Assembly (NCBI RefSeq): GCF_018785265.1
Contig: NZ_WQPK01000020.1
Span: 1 to 37,153, forward strand
DNA: 37,153 nucleotides
DNA from: Collinsella aerofaciens
GTDB lineage: Bacteria > Actinomycetota > Coriobacteriia > Coriobacteriales > Coriobacteriaceae
Direction: 5' to 3'
In this document: positions 24,784 through 33,360 of the stretch, piece after piece
Layout of the letters: each line of letters starts with the position of its first letter
Numbering within the stretch: position 1 is the stretch's first letter
Made by a program: the position numbers and the translations under genes
Notes under the pieces: generated by a model
Seen by the model: the letters and a program-made list of their open reading frames with translations, nothing else
Told to the model about the DNA's origin: nothing
The model's database searches: none

Positions 24784-25429
24784 GATAATAGTCCAGCTTC
24801 TTTTCGGCGGCGCCCAGCAGCATCTCGACGACGAAGTTAAAGACCCAGTAGATTAGCGCCGCGATCGCAAACGGCACCATGCTCACCTGCGAGGCGACCA
24901 GCGCCTTGGCCGTCGAGAACATCTCACCCACGCCAATGGCAAACGCCAGCGACGTGTCCTTGACCAGCGTGATGATCTCGTTGCCCATCGCAGGCAGAAT
25001 ACGCTTGGCGACCTGCGGCATCACGATATACAGAAACGTCTGCATGCGCGAGTAGCCCAGCACCTCGGCAGCCTCGTATTGACCGCGAGGAATGGACTGC
25101 AGGCCCGAGCGATAGATCTCGGCAAAGTAACCGGCGTAGTTGATGATGAACGCTACGACGCACGCCGTCCACTTGGAATCGGGCGTGAGCGAAATGCCAA
25201 ACACGTAGTACGGGGCAAAGTAGATGGCAAACATCTGCAGCATGAGCGGCGTGCCGCGCATGACCGAGATATAGATGCGCGCAATCCAGCGAAGCGGCGC
25301 GATTTTGCTCATGCGCATAAACGCCACGGGGATTCCCAGCGGAATCGACCCCAGCAGCGTCAGCACAAACAACTGCAAACTGACCAAGAAACCCTGGCCA
25401 AGCATCTGTATCATGGCCTGAATAGACAT
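24776..25429 (-). CDS. polar amino acid ABC transporter, permease
   Basis: A 217-aa permease of the HisM/GlnP type with about five membrane helices. The cytoplasmic coupling motif (EAA loop) reads YEAAEVLGYSRMQTFLYIVM, with the usual QVAKRILPAMGNE after it, and VMRGTPLMLQMF lies in the N-terminal half. One permease gene is present, so the transporter should use a homodimer. The ATG at 25429 shares its A with the TAA stop of the binding-protein gene (TAATG), which fixes the start and suggests coupling; the longer frame begins with TTG at 25444. Confidence 0.92.
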   Translation of the reverse strand: MSIQAMIQMLGQGFLVSLQLFVLTLLGSIPLGIPVAFMRMSKIAPLRWIARIYISVMRGTPLMLQMFAIYFAPYYVFGISLTPDSKWTACVVAFIINYAGYFAEIYRSGLQSIPRGQYEAAEVLGYSRMQTFLYIVMPQVAKRILPAMGNEIITLVKDTSLAFAIGVGEMFSTAKALVASQVSMVPFAIAALIYWVFNFVVEMLLGAAEKKLDYYHD

Positions 25430-26289
25430 TACTTGAGCACCCAATTATCGAAAGATAGACCATAGCTTGAATACTTGTCGCACAGGTCCTGAACCGTGCC
25501 GTCCTCGTAGAGCGCCTTGAGCGACTCGGTCACGGCGTCGGCCGACTTGGTGTCGCCCTTCTTAAAGCCGACGGCGTAGTGCTCGCTGGACAGCGGCTCA
25601 TCAAGCTGCGTATAGGCATCGGGCTTGGCGGCAAGCTGATACTGGGCAATCGAAAGGTCGCAAGCCACGGCATCGACCGCGCCGCTCTCGAGCTGCATAA
25701 AGGCCGTGTTGTACTCGCCGATGGTATCGAGCGTGGCAAATGTCGCCGCCAGATCCTTCTGGTCACCCTCGAGCACATCCTGCGCAGCGGAATCGGTCTG
25801 AGTAATCACGGTCTTGCCGGCAAGATCGTCCCAGCTCTTGATGCCCGCATCCTTCTTGACCACGAGCACCTGCTCGTTGAGCATGTACGGCTCGGAGAAC
25901 GTGTAGTCGTCCTCACGGCCCTCCATGGTAAAGCCATTCCAGATGCAGTTGATGGCGCCCGAGTTAAGCAGCGTATCCTTGGCATCCCAGTCGATGGCCT
26001 CGTATTTGACCTCCCAGCCCTGCTTATCGGCAACAGCCTTGGCCAGATCGAGATCAAAGCCGGTGTACTCGCCATCGTCGCCCACAAAGCCGTACGGAGG
26101 ATAGGACTTATCAAAGCCCACCACGAGCTTCTTGGACTCCGCAGCGCCCTTCACATCCTTGGCTGCAGCAGAACCGGCAGCGGAACCCTTACCGGCACCA
26201 CCACCGCAGCCTACCAGGCCAAGACCTAGAACCGTAGCGAGCGAACCGGCTAGACCAACAAACTGACGACGAGACATATCGGTATTCAT
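25429..26289 (-). CDS. amino acid ABC transporter, binding lipoprotein
   Basis: A 286-aa solute-binding protein of the family 3 (polar amino acid) type. The signal has a twin-arginine look (MSRRQFVGLAGS) and a lipobox LVGC with lipidated Cys28, so it should be anchored on the outer face of the membrane. A Gly/Ala/Lys linker precedes the mature fold (about 55-286). Motifs such as FDKSYPPYGFVG, GEYTGFDLDLAKAVA and NGFTMEGREDDYTFSEPY match cystine/glutamine-type binding proteins. ATG 26289 follows GGGGG by 7-8 nt; ATG 26277 is possible. A CTTTA-N6-TAAAG palindrome lies 19 bp upstream. The exact ligand is not decided by the sequence. Confidence 0.93.
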   Translation of the reverse strand: MNTDMSRRQFVGLAGSLATVLGLGLVGCGGGAGKGSAAGSAAAKDVKGAAESKKLVVGFDKSYPPYGFVGDDGEYTGFDLDLAKAVADKQGWEVKYEAIDWDAKDTLLNSGAINCIWNGFTMEGREDDYTFSEPYMLNEQVLVVKKDAGIKSWDDLAGKTVITQTDSAAQDVLEGDQKDLAATFATLDTIGEYNTAFMQLESGAVDAVACDLSIAQYQLAAKPDAYTQLDEPLSSEHYAVGFKKGDTKSADAVTESLKALYEDGTVQDLCDKYSSYGLSFDNWVLK

Positions 26290-26307
26290 GGTATTCCCCC
26301 TTGGTGG

Positions 26308-26327
26308 CACTTTAGTTAAGTAAAGTG
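26308..26327. promoter_or_regulatory. operator-like palindrome of the importer operon
   Basis: CACTTTAGTTAAGTAAAGTG: perfect 7-bp arms CACTTTA and TAAAGTG around GTTAAG. A third CACTTTA lies at about 26352. Its inner 16 bases match 14 of 16 with the palindrome upstream of ilvE (1621-1636). It lies between the likely promoter and the start codon, a repressor-like position. Confidence 0.55.
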
Positions 26328-26381
26328 AGTCGTGTAACGTTCAGAATCATACACTTTAGCGTGATAGAGCACAAGGCGAGT

Positions 26382-26520
26382 TTGCCCGCCGCGTGAGGGG
26401 TGTGGGGGTTAAGTTTCCTGCTCTACAGTCCTGCTCACGACGGAGGCCACATTAAGTGGCCTCCTGTGCGTGCGGAACTCGCGATAAACTTAACCCCCAC
26501 ACCCCTCACGCGGCGGGCAA
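26382..26520. repeat. 139-bp nested palindrome between divergent genes
   Basis: Arms 26382-26416 and 26486-26520 are perfect 35-bp inverted repeats. Inside, GGAGGCCAC (26442-26450) and GTGGCCTCC (26456-26464) form a second perfect 9-bp stem around ATTAA. The layout is like the element at 234-358, but the sequences differ. It sits between the divergent importer and rlmD genes, so it is not needed as a terminator. It may be a small non-autonomous element or a strong RNA structure at the head of one transcript. Confidence 0.88.
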
Positions 26521-26584
26521 CCGTCGTTGGGCTTATCACTGACACGAATAAACCGCTTGTATATCGTCTGCTGGCTTGGCACGG

Positions 26585-26590
26585 TACAAT
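26585..26590 (+). promoter_or_regulatory. rlmD -10 box
   Basis: TACAAT, 38 bp before the start codon. No good -35 hexamer stands at 16-18 bp; TTGTAT at 26558-26563 is 21 bp away. Confidence 0.45.
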
Positions 26591-26627
26591 ACTTGCAGCT
26601 TTAATTCATGAATAAGTGGAGTTATTG

Positions 26628-28076
26628 ATGGCAGAATCTCGTGCGGAGCGTAGGGCTCGTCGTGCTTTGGTGGAGGCGGTTGAGGGGTCGAAGGAGGAGA
26701 AATCTTCTACGAAATCCAAGTCTTCTAAAGCTGCAAAAAGCAAATCGACCAAGAGCAGGGCTAAGACCAAGCGTTCTGACTCTCGTCGAGGCGGAGACAA
26801 AGCGTCTCAGACTCGCTCCAAGCGTCCGCATAAAGATCCGGTTTCGCCTGCACGTAAGGCTGTGGATCCCAAGTCTCCCTGTTCCATCATGAGAGCTTGT
26901 GGCGGATGCACGGCGCTCAATCGTCCTTATAAAAAGCAGTTGGCAGCTAAGCAGGCTGCTATGGAGGAGCTTTTTGCTTCGCTTTGTGAGCGTGAGGGCA
27001 TTGCTGTAGATCCTATTCGTGGCATGGGTGTCACCCTGGGCGACCCGGGCAAATATCCTGCGCCGCGCGGTTTTCGCCATAAGGCCGCCACTCCCTTTGC
27101 TCCCGGTAAGGAGGGCGCTGTCCGTTGCGGTTTCTTTGAGCGCGGCACGCACAAGATCGTTGCCGTACCCGAATGCCCCGTCGAGGCACCGGGCGCCCGT
27201 CAGATTCTCAACGGCATCGCACGCGAAGCTGAGCGGCTGCATATTCCCGCCTTTAATGAGGACAAGCATCTTGGTTTGCTTCGCTATGCCGTCGTCCGCT
27301 GCGGTTGGCGTACCGACCAGATCATGGTCACGCTCGTGACCGCTCAGCGCGACTTGCCGCATGCGCAGGAGTTCTTTGAGGCTGTCGCCGCACTCGATCC
27401 GCGCATCGTCACCGTCGCCCAAAACATCAACGGACGCCCCGGCAACGCCATCCTCGGCGAGGAAACCCGCATCGTGTATGGCGCCGAATGCATGCGCGAC
27501 CAGCTGCTCGGCTGCGAATTCGACATCTCCCCCACCGCGTTTTATCAGACCAACCCGCAACAGACCGAGCTGCTCTATCAGCTCGCTATCGACGGCATGG
27601 ATTTGCACCAGGGCGATGTGCTCATGGATGCCTACTGTGGCAGCGGTACCATCGGTCTTTGCGCAGCTAAAGATGCCCAGAACAAGGCTATCGGCATTAT
27701 GCTGCTCGGCGTGGAGCGCAACCCGGCGGGCATTGCCGACGCACGTCGCAATGCCGAGCTCAACGGCCTCACCCGCAGCGCTTGGTTTATGGCCGACGAC
27801 GCCACCGATTACATCCTGGATGCCGCCGATAACAACGAGCGGGTCGATGTCCTTTCCATCGATCCGCCGCGCGCCGGCTCCACGCCCGAGTTCCTCGAAG
27901 CTGCCTGCGCGCTTAAGCCGCGCCGCATCACCTATATCAGCTGCAACCCCGTAACTCAAGAGCGCGACCTGCATCAGCTCCTCGACGGAGGCTATCGCCT
28001 GCTCAAGATCACGCCCGTCGACATGTTCCCTCATACCGACCACACCGAAACCGTAGCGGTCCTCGAACGCCGCTAA
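26628..28076 (+). CDS. rlmD: 23S rRNA (uracil-5-)-methyltransferase, RlmD type
   Basis: A 482-aa SAM-dependent enzyme that methylates C5 of a uracil in 23S rRNA (or tRNA in some TrmFO-lacking species). Residues 1-80 form an unusual Lys/Ser/Arg-rich tail, probably disordered and RNA-binding. The iron-sulfur cysteines begin at CSIMRACGGC (C85, C91, C94). The Rossmann core follows with AFYQTNPQQTELLY, DAYCGSGTIGL and GVERNP, and the catalytic Cys lies in YISCNP. There is no clear N-terminal TRAM domain. ATG 26628 follows GGAG by 6 nt. The first third uses many more T-ending codons than the rest, which may mark different ages of the parts. Confidence 0.9.
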   Translation: MAESRAERRARRALVEAVEGSKEEKSSTKSKSSKAAKSKSTKSRAKTKRSDSRRGGDKASQTRSKRPHKDPVSPARKAVDPKSPCSIMRACGGCTALNRPYKKQLAAKQAAMEELFASLCEREGIAVDPIRGMGVTLGDPGKYPAPRGFRHKAATPFAPGKEGAVRCGFFERGTHKIVAVPECPVEAPGARQILNGIAREAERLHIPAFNEDKHLGLLRYAVVRCGWRTDQIMVTLVTAQRDLPHAQEFFEAVAALDPRIVTVAQNINGRPGNAILGEETRIVYGAECMRDQLLGCEFDISPTAFYQTNPQQTELLYQLAIDGMDLHQGDVLMDAYCGSGTIGLCAAKDAQNKAIGIMLLGVERNPAGIADARRNAELNGLTRSAWFMADDATDYILDAADNNERVDVLSIDPPRAGSTPEFLEAACALKPRRITYISCNPVTQERDLHQLLDGGYRLLKITPVDMFPHTDHTETVAVLERR

Positions 28077-28104
28077 CCAACCTCAGTAGATTTTTGGGAC
28101 AAGA

Positions 28105-28134
28105 AAGGGGGCGACCCGCCTGGGCCGCCCCCTT
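28105..28134. terminator. bidirectional terminator, rlmD and PHP gene
   Basis: AAGGGGGCG pairs with CGCCCCCTT around ACCCGCCTGGGC, which itself can pair (CCC/GGG). TTCGCTTGG and TTTCTTG follow on the two strands. It lies between convergent genes. Confidence 0.8.
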
Positions 28135-28154
28135 CGCTTGGTTTATAAACTCCG

Positions 28155-28976
28155 CTACATCCCATTGCGCAGATCGCACACGCCGGCTGCCGCCATCTCG
28201 CGCAGCAGCGTCTCGCGGTCGCGCGTCACGATCAAATCCAGCGGGAAGTGAATCTCGTCGAGCATCTTGCGCGCGTGATCGAGCTTGCCAATGGCCATGC
28301 CAATGTGGGCATCGGTCGACACGCCAATGCCCACGCCCAGCTCGGCGCAGCGCTCGGCAATCTTGCGGCATACGGCCCAATGCTCAGTGTCGACACCGTG
28401 TTCAAGACTATGGTTGTTGATCTCGATAATCTTGTGCTTGGCCTTAGCTGCCAACAGCACCTCGTCGATATCGAACGGCACACCCGAACGCCCCGTGTGG
28501 CCCAGCATGAACACCTTGGGGTGCTCCAGGGCATTGATATACATCTCGGTCGTCTGGGCCAGCGTCGCGCCCTCAGCAATCTGCGGATTATGCACGCTTG
28601 CAACCAAATAATCCAAATTACGCGTAACCAAATCGAACAGCGAATGCTGACGGCTGTACGAATCGCCGGCGATATCGAGCGTGACAGGAGTGTCCTCGCC
28701 AAACAGGCTTCCGTTCAGCGAAACGATATCGGCCTCGGCACCACGCAGCACCAGCACGCCGCTCCAAATGCGCGGCCAGATATCCTGGTTGATAAAGAAC
28801 TGGTAACTGCGCAGGTCATTGGGGCAAGCCGTAACCATAGAGCTCAAATGGTCGGCAGATCCGAGCACCTGCAGACCACGCTCTGCCGCCCAGTACACAT
28901 TCTCCTCAATGGTCGAATATGCATGCGCAGAGAACATCGTATGGGTATGAATGTCACAAGAAAGCAGGTAGGGCAT
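28155..28976 (-). CDS. PHP domain phosphatase (YcdX type)
   Basis: A 273-aa metal-dependent hydrolase of the PHP (polymerase and histidinol phosphatase) fold. Metal ligands are visible in order: H10 and H12 in DIHTHTMFS, D42-H43 in GSADHLS, a glutamate in RGAEADIV, H128 in VASVHNPQ, and D and H in STDAHIG. The set matches trinuclear-zinc YcdX-type phosphatases. The substrate is unknown. ATG 28976 follows AAGGAG by 6 nt. It is preceded by a 165-bp gap behind the aminotransferase gene on the same strand, with no clear promoter or terminator visible there, so co-transcription is possible. Confidence 0.9.
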   Translation of the reverse strand: MPYLLSCDIHTHTMFSAHAYSTIEENVYWAAERGLQVLGSADHLSSMVTACPNDLRSYQFFINQDIWPRIWSGVLVLRGAEADIVSLNGSLFGEDTPVTLDIAGDSYSRQHSLFDLVTRNLDYLVASVHNPQIAEGATLAQTTEMYINALEHPKVFMLGHTGRSGVPFDIDEVLLAAKAKHKIIEINNHSLEHGVDTEHWAVCRKIAERCAELGVGIGVSTDAHIGMAIGKLDHARKMLDEIHFPLDLIVTRDRETLLREMAAAGVCDLRNGM

Positions 28977-29141
28977 CGGGTCTCCTTATCTGGCACGGCC
29001 GCCGCTTATATTCATTGTACGCATAGCCTTCGATAGTCGTAAAACCACTCCATCCCAAAGACACAACGTCCATGACAACGGGGTCCGGCTTAACACCAAA
29101 CCCCGTTTCACGTAAAACATTGTAGGCAGAGCGCTTTACTT

Positions 29142-30326
29142 TTAACGATACTCGTCCGCCAACTGTTTCCAAGCGGGTAGCGAATTGACAATCGTTTCGT
29201 AGCTCACGCAATAGCCCAGGCGGAACCAACCCGGCATACCAAAGCTGTCCGAGGGAACCGCAAGCAACTCATACTTCTTTGCGCGCTCGCAAAACGCATT
29301 CGCATCGGGCTCGAGTGCCTTCACCCACAGGTAGAAAGCACCGTCCGGCTCAACATAGGTATAGCCGTAGTCCGTCAAAGCATCGGTGAGCGCCGTGCGG
29401 TTGCGGGCATAGGCCCCGACATCACTCGGCTCATCGATGCAATCGATGATCACGCGCTGGAAGAGTGCCGGTGCGCATACAAAACCCAGCGTACGGGCAG
29501 CGCCCGCAACAGCCGGCATCAGACGGGCAGCCTGCGGATTGGTGTTGGGAACCAAGATCCACCCCACGCGCTCACCCGGCAGCGACAGCGACTTGGAATA
29601 CGAGTAGCACACGATGGTGTGCTCGTAGATCGAGGGCACCCAAGGCACCTCGGCACCGTACACGATCTCGCGGTACGGCTCATCCGAGATGAGCATAATC
29701 GGATTCTCGGGATCGCGCTGAGCGTTGGCCTCGCGCAGAACATTGGCCAGTCGCGTCAGCGTGTTGCGTGTATATACGGCACCAGTCGGATTGTTGGGCG
29801 AGTCGATGATGACGGCAGTCGTCTTATCGGTAATCGCCTTGAGCACGTTGTCCACGCTCAGCTGGAACGTATCTTCATCGGCGAGCGCCTCAACACACGT
29901 ACAGCCGGCCTTCTCAATCCAAACGCGATACTCCGGAAAGTACGGGGCGATAACAATAACCTCGTCGCCCGGGTTCGTAACGGCGTTGAGCGTGCAGGTG
30001 AGCGAAGCCGCGGCACCCACCGTCATAAAGACGTCCTTACCCTCATAGTTCGTTCCAAAGCGGCGGTTGAGCGATTCGGCGACGGCTGCTCGACATTGCG
30101 GCAGGCCCGGAGCGGGGGTGTAGCCGTGCAACTGGTCACTCGGCAGCTCCAGGGCCTTCTTAATGGACTCCGCCACAGCAGCGGGTGCCGGAACGCTCGG
30201 ATTGCCCAGCGAAAAATCAAATACGTTTTCCGCACCGATCTGCGCCTTGCGCTCAAGGCCATAGCTAAAAATCTCACGGATGATGGAGCTTTCCGCACCG
30301 CGAGCATACATAGTTTCGTTGATCAT
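29142..30326 (-). CDS. PLP-dependent aminotransferase class I/II
   Basis: A 394-aa fold-type I aminotransferase, close in motifs to aspartate/aromatic-type enzymes. The PLP lysine is K245 in SYSKSLSLPGERVGW. IIDSPNNPTGAVY contains the Asn that contacts the cofactor, and ISDEPYREIVY contains the Asp/Tyr pair that binds PLP. The substrate arginine is probably in WFRLGYCVS near the C-terminus. It uses glutamate or another amino acid as donor; the specificity cannot be read here. ATG 30326 follows AAGGGG by 6 nt. The frame extends to 30425 through a palindromic repeat and is not coding there. It is transcribed from its own promoter upstream of the PHP gene. Confidence 0.9.
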   Translation of the reverse strand: MINETMYARGAESSIIREIFSYGLERKAQIGAENVFDFSLGNPSVPAPAAVAESIKKALELPSDQLHGYTPAPGLPQCRAAVAESLNRRFGTNYEGKDVFMTVGAAASLTCTLNAVTNPGDEVIVIAPYFPEYRVWIEKAGCTCVEALADEDTFQLSVDNVLKAITDKTTAVIIDSPNNPTGAVYTRNTLTRLANVLREANAQRDPENPIMLISDEPYREIVYGAEVPWVPSIYEHTIVCYSYSKSLSLPGERVGWILVPNTNPQAARLMPAVAGAARTLGFVCAPALFQRVIIDCIDEPSDVGAYARNRTALTDALTDYGYTYVEPDGAFYLWVKALEPDANAFCERAKKYELLAVPSDSFGMPGWFRLGYCVSYETIVNSLPAWKQLADEYR

Positions 30327-30385
30327 CTGTTCCCCTTTCGCATAGGCGCTATTGTACGCTTTAGCCGAGCAAAGTGCCGCAGCAA

Positions 30386-30447
30386 TGTTGATTGGGGACA
30401 GACTTAAATGCGTGAAAATGCTCATTTAAGTCTGTCCCCAATCAACA
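30386..30447. repeat. perfect 25-bp inverted repeat with GGGGACAG core
   Basis: Arms 30386-30410 and 30423-30447 are perfectly complementary over 25 bp with a 12-nt loop. Each contains GGGGACAGACTTAAATG, the core of the 48-bp repeat family, here mirrored in both arms. It sits between the aminotransferase start and the ftsH terminator. Confidence 0.88.
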
Positions 30448-30471
30448 GACGGCCCCATATCGCTCAAAAGA

Positions 30472-30503
30472 AAAGCCTCCGCAGGTTTCCCCGCGGAGGC
30501 TTT
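30472..30503 (-). terminator. terminator of the tilS-hpt-ftsH group
   Basis: AAAGCCTCCGC (30472-30482) and GCGGAGGCTTT (30493-30503) form a perfect 11-bp stem. TTTTCTTTTG follows on the minus strand. Confidence 0.88.
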
Positions 30504-30514
30504 CGCCACAAAGA

Positions 30515-32662
30515 CTATTTGTCGGCGTCGGTGTCGGCATCGGCATCGGCATCGACGACGGCATGGTCATCGTCAGCATCATCGGATGCGGCTTCGGCAT
30601 CCTCCTGCATGGCCGCCTGCGCAAAGGCCGCGGCATCAGCCGCCAGCTCCTCCTCGCTCATTCGAGGCGCGCGCTTCTTGGTCGGCATGCCGGCCGCCTT
30701 GGCATTGCGCTCCTCCTTGGCCGCCAGGATATCGCCCTCGCGCTCAAGGTAGGCATTCCACTCGTTGTCGAGCAGGGCGTTCACGGCGTCGCCCTCGACG
30801 GTCTCGCGCTCAAGCAGCACCTTCGCCATCAGATCGAGCTGATCGCGACGGGCGTCCAGAATCTCGACCGCACGACGATGGGCCTCACGCATAATGCGCT
30901 GAACCTCGATATCGATGCGGCGCGCCGTCTCCTCGGAGTAATCCTGGTGATCGGCGTAATCGCGACCAAGGAACACCTGATGTTGCGCCTCGCCAAACAC
31001 TTGCGTGCCCAGCTCCTCGCTCATGCCCAGGCGCGTGACCATCTCGCGCGCCATCTTGGTTGCGCGCTCCAGATCGTTGCTCGCGCCCGACGTAATATCA
31101 TCGCACATGAGCTCCTCGGCAACGCGACCGCCCAAGAACACGGCGAGCTCGTCGAGCATCTCGTTCTTGGTCTTGAGGAAGTGGTCCTCCTGCGGAAGCT
31201 GCAGCGTGTAGCCCAGCGCCTGGCCGCGGCTGACGATCGAGATCTTGTGGACCGGATCGGAGTGCTCCAGGATGTGGCCCACCAGGGCGTGACCGCTCTC
31301 GTGGTAGGCAATCGTGGTGCGCTCGGCCTCGGTCATCACGCGACCCTTGCGCTGCGGTCCGGCAATCACGCGCTCCATCGATTCCTCGACCTCGTCCATC
31401 GAGATCACGGAACGATGACGGCGAGCGGCCAGCAACGCAGACTCGTTGAGCAGGTTCGCCAAATCGGCACCAGTAAAGCCAACGGTCATCTGGGCGAGCT
31501 TCTCAAACTTAACGTCCTCGTCCATCGGCTTGTTCTCGGCATGCACGCGCAAGATCTGCTCGCGGCCCTTCACATCCGGACGGTCGACCGTAACCTGACG
31601 GTCAAAACGGCCGGGACGCAGCAATGCCGGATCCAGGATGTCAGGACGGTTGGTCGCAGCGATCAGGATGACCGACTCGCTTTCCTCAAAGCCGTCCATC
31701 TCGACCAGCAGCTGGTTGAGCGTCTGCTCGCGCTCGTCGTGGCCGCCGCCCAAGCCGGCTCCGCGCTGACGTCCCACGGCATCGATCTCATCGATGAAGA
31801 TGATCGACGGGGCCTGGGACTTGGCCTCCTTAAAGAGGTCACGCACACGGCTGGCGCCGACACCTACGAACATCTCGACAAAGTCGGAACCCGAGATGCT
31901 AAAGTACGGCACGCCCGCCTCGCCGGCAACGGCCTTGGCCAGCAGCGTTTTACCGGTGCCCGGAGGGCCAACCAGCAACACGCCACGCGGGATCTTGGCG
32001 CCCAGCTTGCGATAGCGATCCGGATCGCTCAAAAAGTCACGGATCTCCTCGAGCTCCTCGACTGCCTCGTCCACTCCGGCAACGTCTTCAAACTTGACCT
32101 TGGGGCGTGTGGCCTCGTTGGTCTTGGCGTTGGTCTTGCCAAACTGCATGTTCCTGTTGTTGGCGCCCATCATCTGGCGCATAAAGTAGAACATGATGGC
32201 GATAAGGGCGATCGTCGGAAGCACACTCATCGCCAAGTCGCCCCAAAAATCGGGATCGTTGGTGTTGACGATGTACTTGGTATCGGGGTGCTCCGCCATG
32301 AGCTCGGCAAGCGAATCGGAGCCGACATAGGTCGAAGAGAAGCTCTTGAGCTCGCTCGTATCGCCCTTGTCCTTTTTTGTCTTCCAGTAATGACCCGTCA
32401 CGCTTCCGTCTTGAACCGTATAGGTCAGATCTTCGACGCGATCCTGCTTGATGGCGCTGACCATCTCGCTCGTCGCGAGCTTAACGGTATTGCTGGAGCT
32501 GGCAAAGCCGGAACCCATATTAAAGAAGGCATAGCCCAGAAGCGCGCAAGCCAAAAGAAAATACAGCCAGCCCGTACGCGTGGGCTTCTTGCCTCCGGGC
32601 ATCCCCGGGATCTTTGGGTCCCGGGGAGTCTGGGAATTGTTGTCGTTACGGTCGTCGGGCAT
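30515..32662 (-). CDS. ftsH: ATP-dependent zinc metalloprotease FtsH
   Basis: A 715-aa membrane-anchored AAA+ protease that degrades misassembled membrane proteins and short-lived regulators. There are two membrane helices (about 30-50 and 142-163) around an extracytoplasmic domain. The AAA module has Walker A GPPGTGKT (232-239), Walker [10 protein letters not shown] and an arginine finger in RPGRFDR. The zinc site is HESGH (454-458) with D530 as third ligand. The C-terminus (from about 660) is acidic and ends in Asp-Ala repeats ([11 protein letters not shown]) made by a hexanucleotide tract. ATG 32662 follows the hpt TAA by one base; GGAGG is 12 nt upstream, a long spacing. Confidence 0.96.
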   Translation of the reverse strand: MPDDRNDNNSQTPRDPKIPGMPGGKKPTRTGWLYFLLACALLGYAFFNMGSGFASSSNTVKLATSEMVSAIKQDRVEDLTYTVQDGSVTGHYWKTKKDKGDTSELKSFSSTYVGSDSLAELMAEHPDTKYIVNTNDPDFWGDLAMSVLPTIALIAIMFYFMRQMMGANNRNMQFGKTNAKTNEATRPKVKFEDVAGVDEAVEELEEIRDFLSDPDRYRKLGAKIPRGVLLVGPPGTGKTLLAKAVAGEAGVPYFSISGSDFVEMFVGVGASRVRDLFKEAKSQAPSIIFIDEIDAVGRQRGAGLGGGHDEREQTLNQLLVEMDGFEESESVILIAATNRPDILDPALLRPGRFDRQVTVDRPDVKGREQILRVHAENKPMDEDVKFEKLAQMTVGFTGADLANLLNESALLAARRHRSVISMDEVEESMERVIAGPQRKGRVMTEAERTTIAYHESGHALVGHILEHSDPVHKISIVSRGQALGYTLQLPQEDHFLKTKNEMLDELAVFLGGRVAEELMCDDITSGASNDLERATKMAREMVTRLGMSEELGTQVFGEAQHQVFLGRDYADHQDYSEETARRIDIEVQRIMREAHRRAVEILDARRDQLDLMAKVLLERETVEGDAVNALLDNEWNAYLEREGDILAAKEERNAKAAGMPTKKRAPRMSEEELAADAAAFAQAAMQEDAEAASDDADDDHAVVDADADADTDADK

Positions 32663-32663
32663 C

Positions 32664-33212
32664 TTACGAATAAACCTCCGGTTTCAAAATGCCCAGATAC
32701 GGAAGGTTGCGATAGCGCTCGGCATAGTCGAGGCCGTAGCCCACCACAAAGGCATCGGGGCAATGGGTTCCAACATACTTGGGCGTGATGGCCGAGGTGC
32801 GGTCCTCAACGTCCTTCCACAGGAAGGCAGCGACCTCCAGCGAAGCGGGCTTGCGGCTCTCGAGGTTCTTCATCAGGTACTTGAGGGTCAGGCCCGAGTC
32901 CAGAATGTCCTCGACGATCAGCACGTCGCGACCACGGATGTCGATATCCAGATCCTTAATGATACGCACGATGCCCGAAGACTTCACACCGTCGCCATAG
33001 CTCGAAACAGCCATGAAATCGATGTTGGTCGGTAGCTCAATCTTGCGCATCAGGTCGCCCATAAAGACAACGGCACCGCGCAGAACCGCGATCAGCACCA
33101 GATCCTTACCCGCGTAGTCGCGAGTGATCTCCTCGCCCAGGCGAGAAACGATGCCGTCGATATCCTCCTGCGTAAACAGAACCTTCTCGATATCCGGATG
33201 TTGAGAAGCCAT
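32664..33212 (-). CDS. hpt: hypoxanthine phosphoribosyltransferase
   Basis: A 182-aa purine salvage enzyme that joins hypoxanthine (or guanine) to PRPP to form IMP or GMP in the cytosol. The PRPP-binding loop is VLIVEDILDSGLTL with E101-D102. The flexible-loop region carries SSYGDGVKSSG, and the base-binding part near the C-terminus reads FVVGYGLDYAERYRNLPYLG. ATG 33212 follows AAGGG by 6 nt. It lies between tilS and ftsH, the widely conserved gene order in Gram-positive bacteria. The last codons are close to ftsH with one base between. Confidence 0.95.
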   Translation of the reverse strand: MASQHPDIEKVLFTQEDIDGIVSRLGEEITRDYAGKDLVLIAVLRGAVVFMGDLMRKIELPTNIDFMAVSSYGDGVKSSGIVRIIKDLDIDIRGRDVLIVEDILDSGLTLKYLMKNLESRKPASLEVAAFLWKDVEDRTSAITPKYVGTHCPDAFVVGYGLDYAERYRNLPYLGILKPEVYS

Positions 33213-33360
33213 GACAACCCTTTCTTGTGCTTAATCGCCCACACACCGCCGTATGGACGCGAACTACACATTCTAGCAGCGCACGGGGTATATTTTCCAG
33301 CCCGCGCACCATCAGCGCGGGAATACCGTCAACGCCGCACAGAACAGCTGGTGCGAGGGG

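Noticed and set aside
28954-29229. A 91-aa minus-strand frame between the aminotransferase and PHP genes
   Set aside because: It overlaps both neighbours in another frame, has no ribosome site and has no recognisable family.
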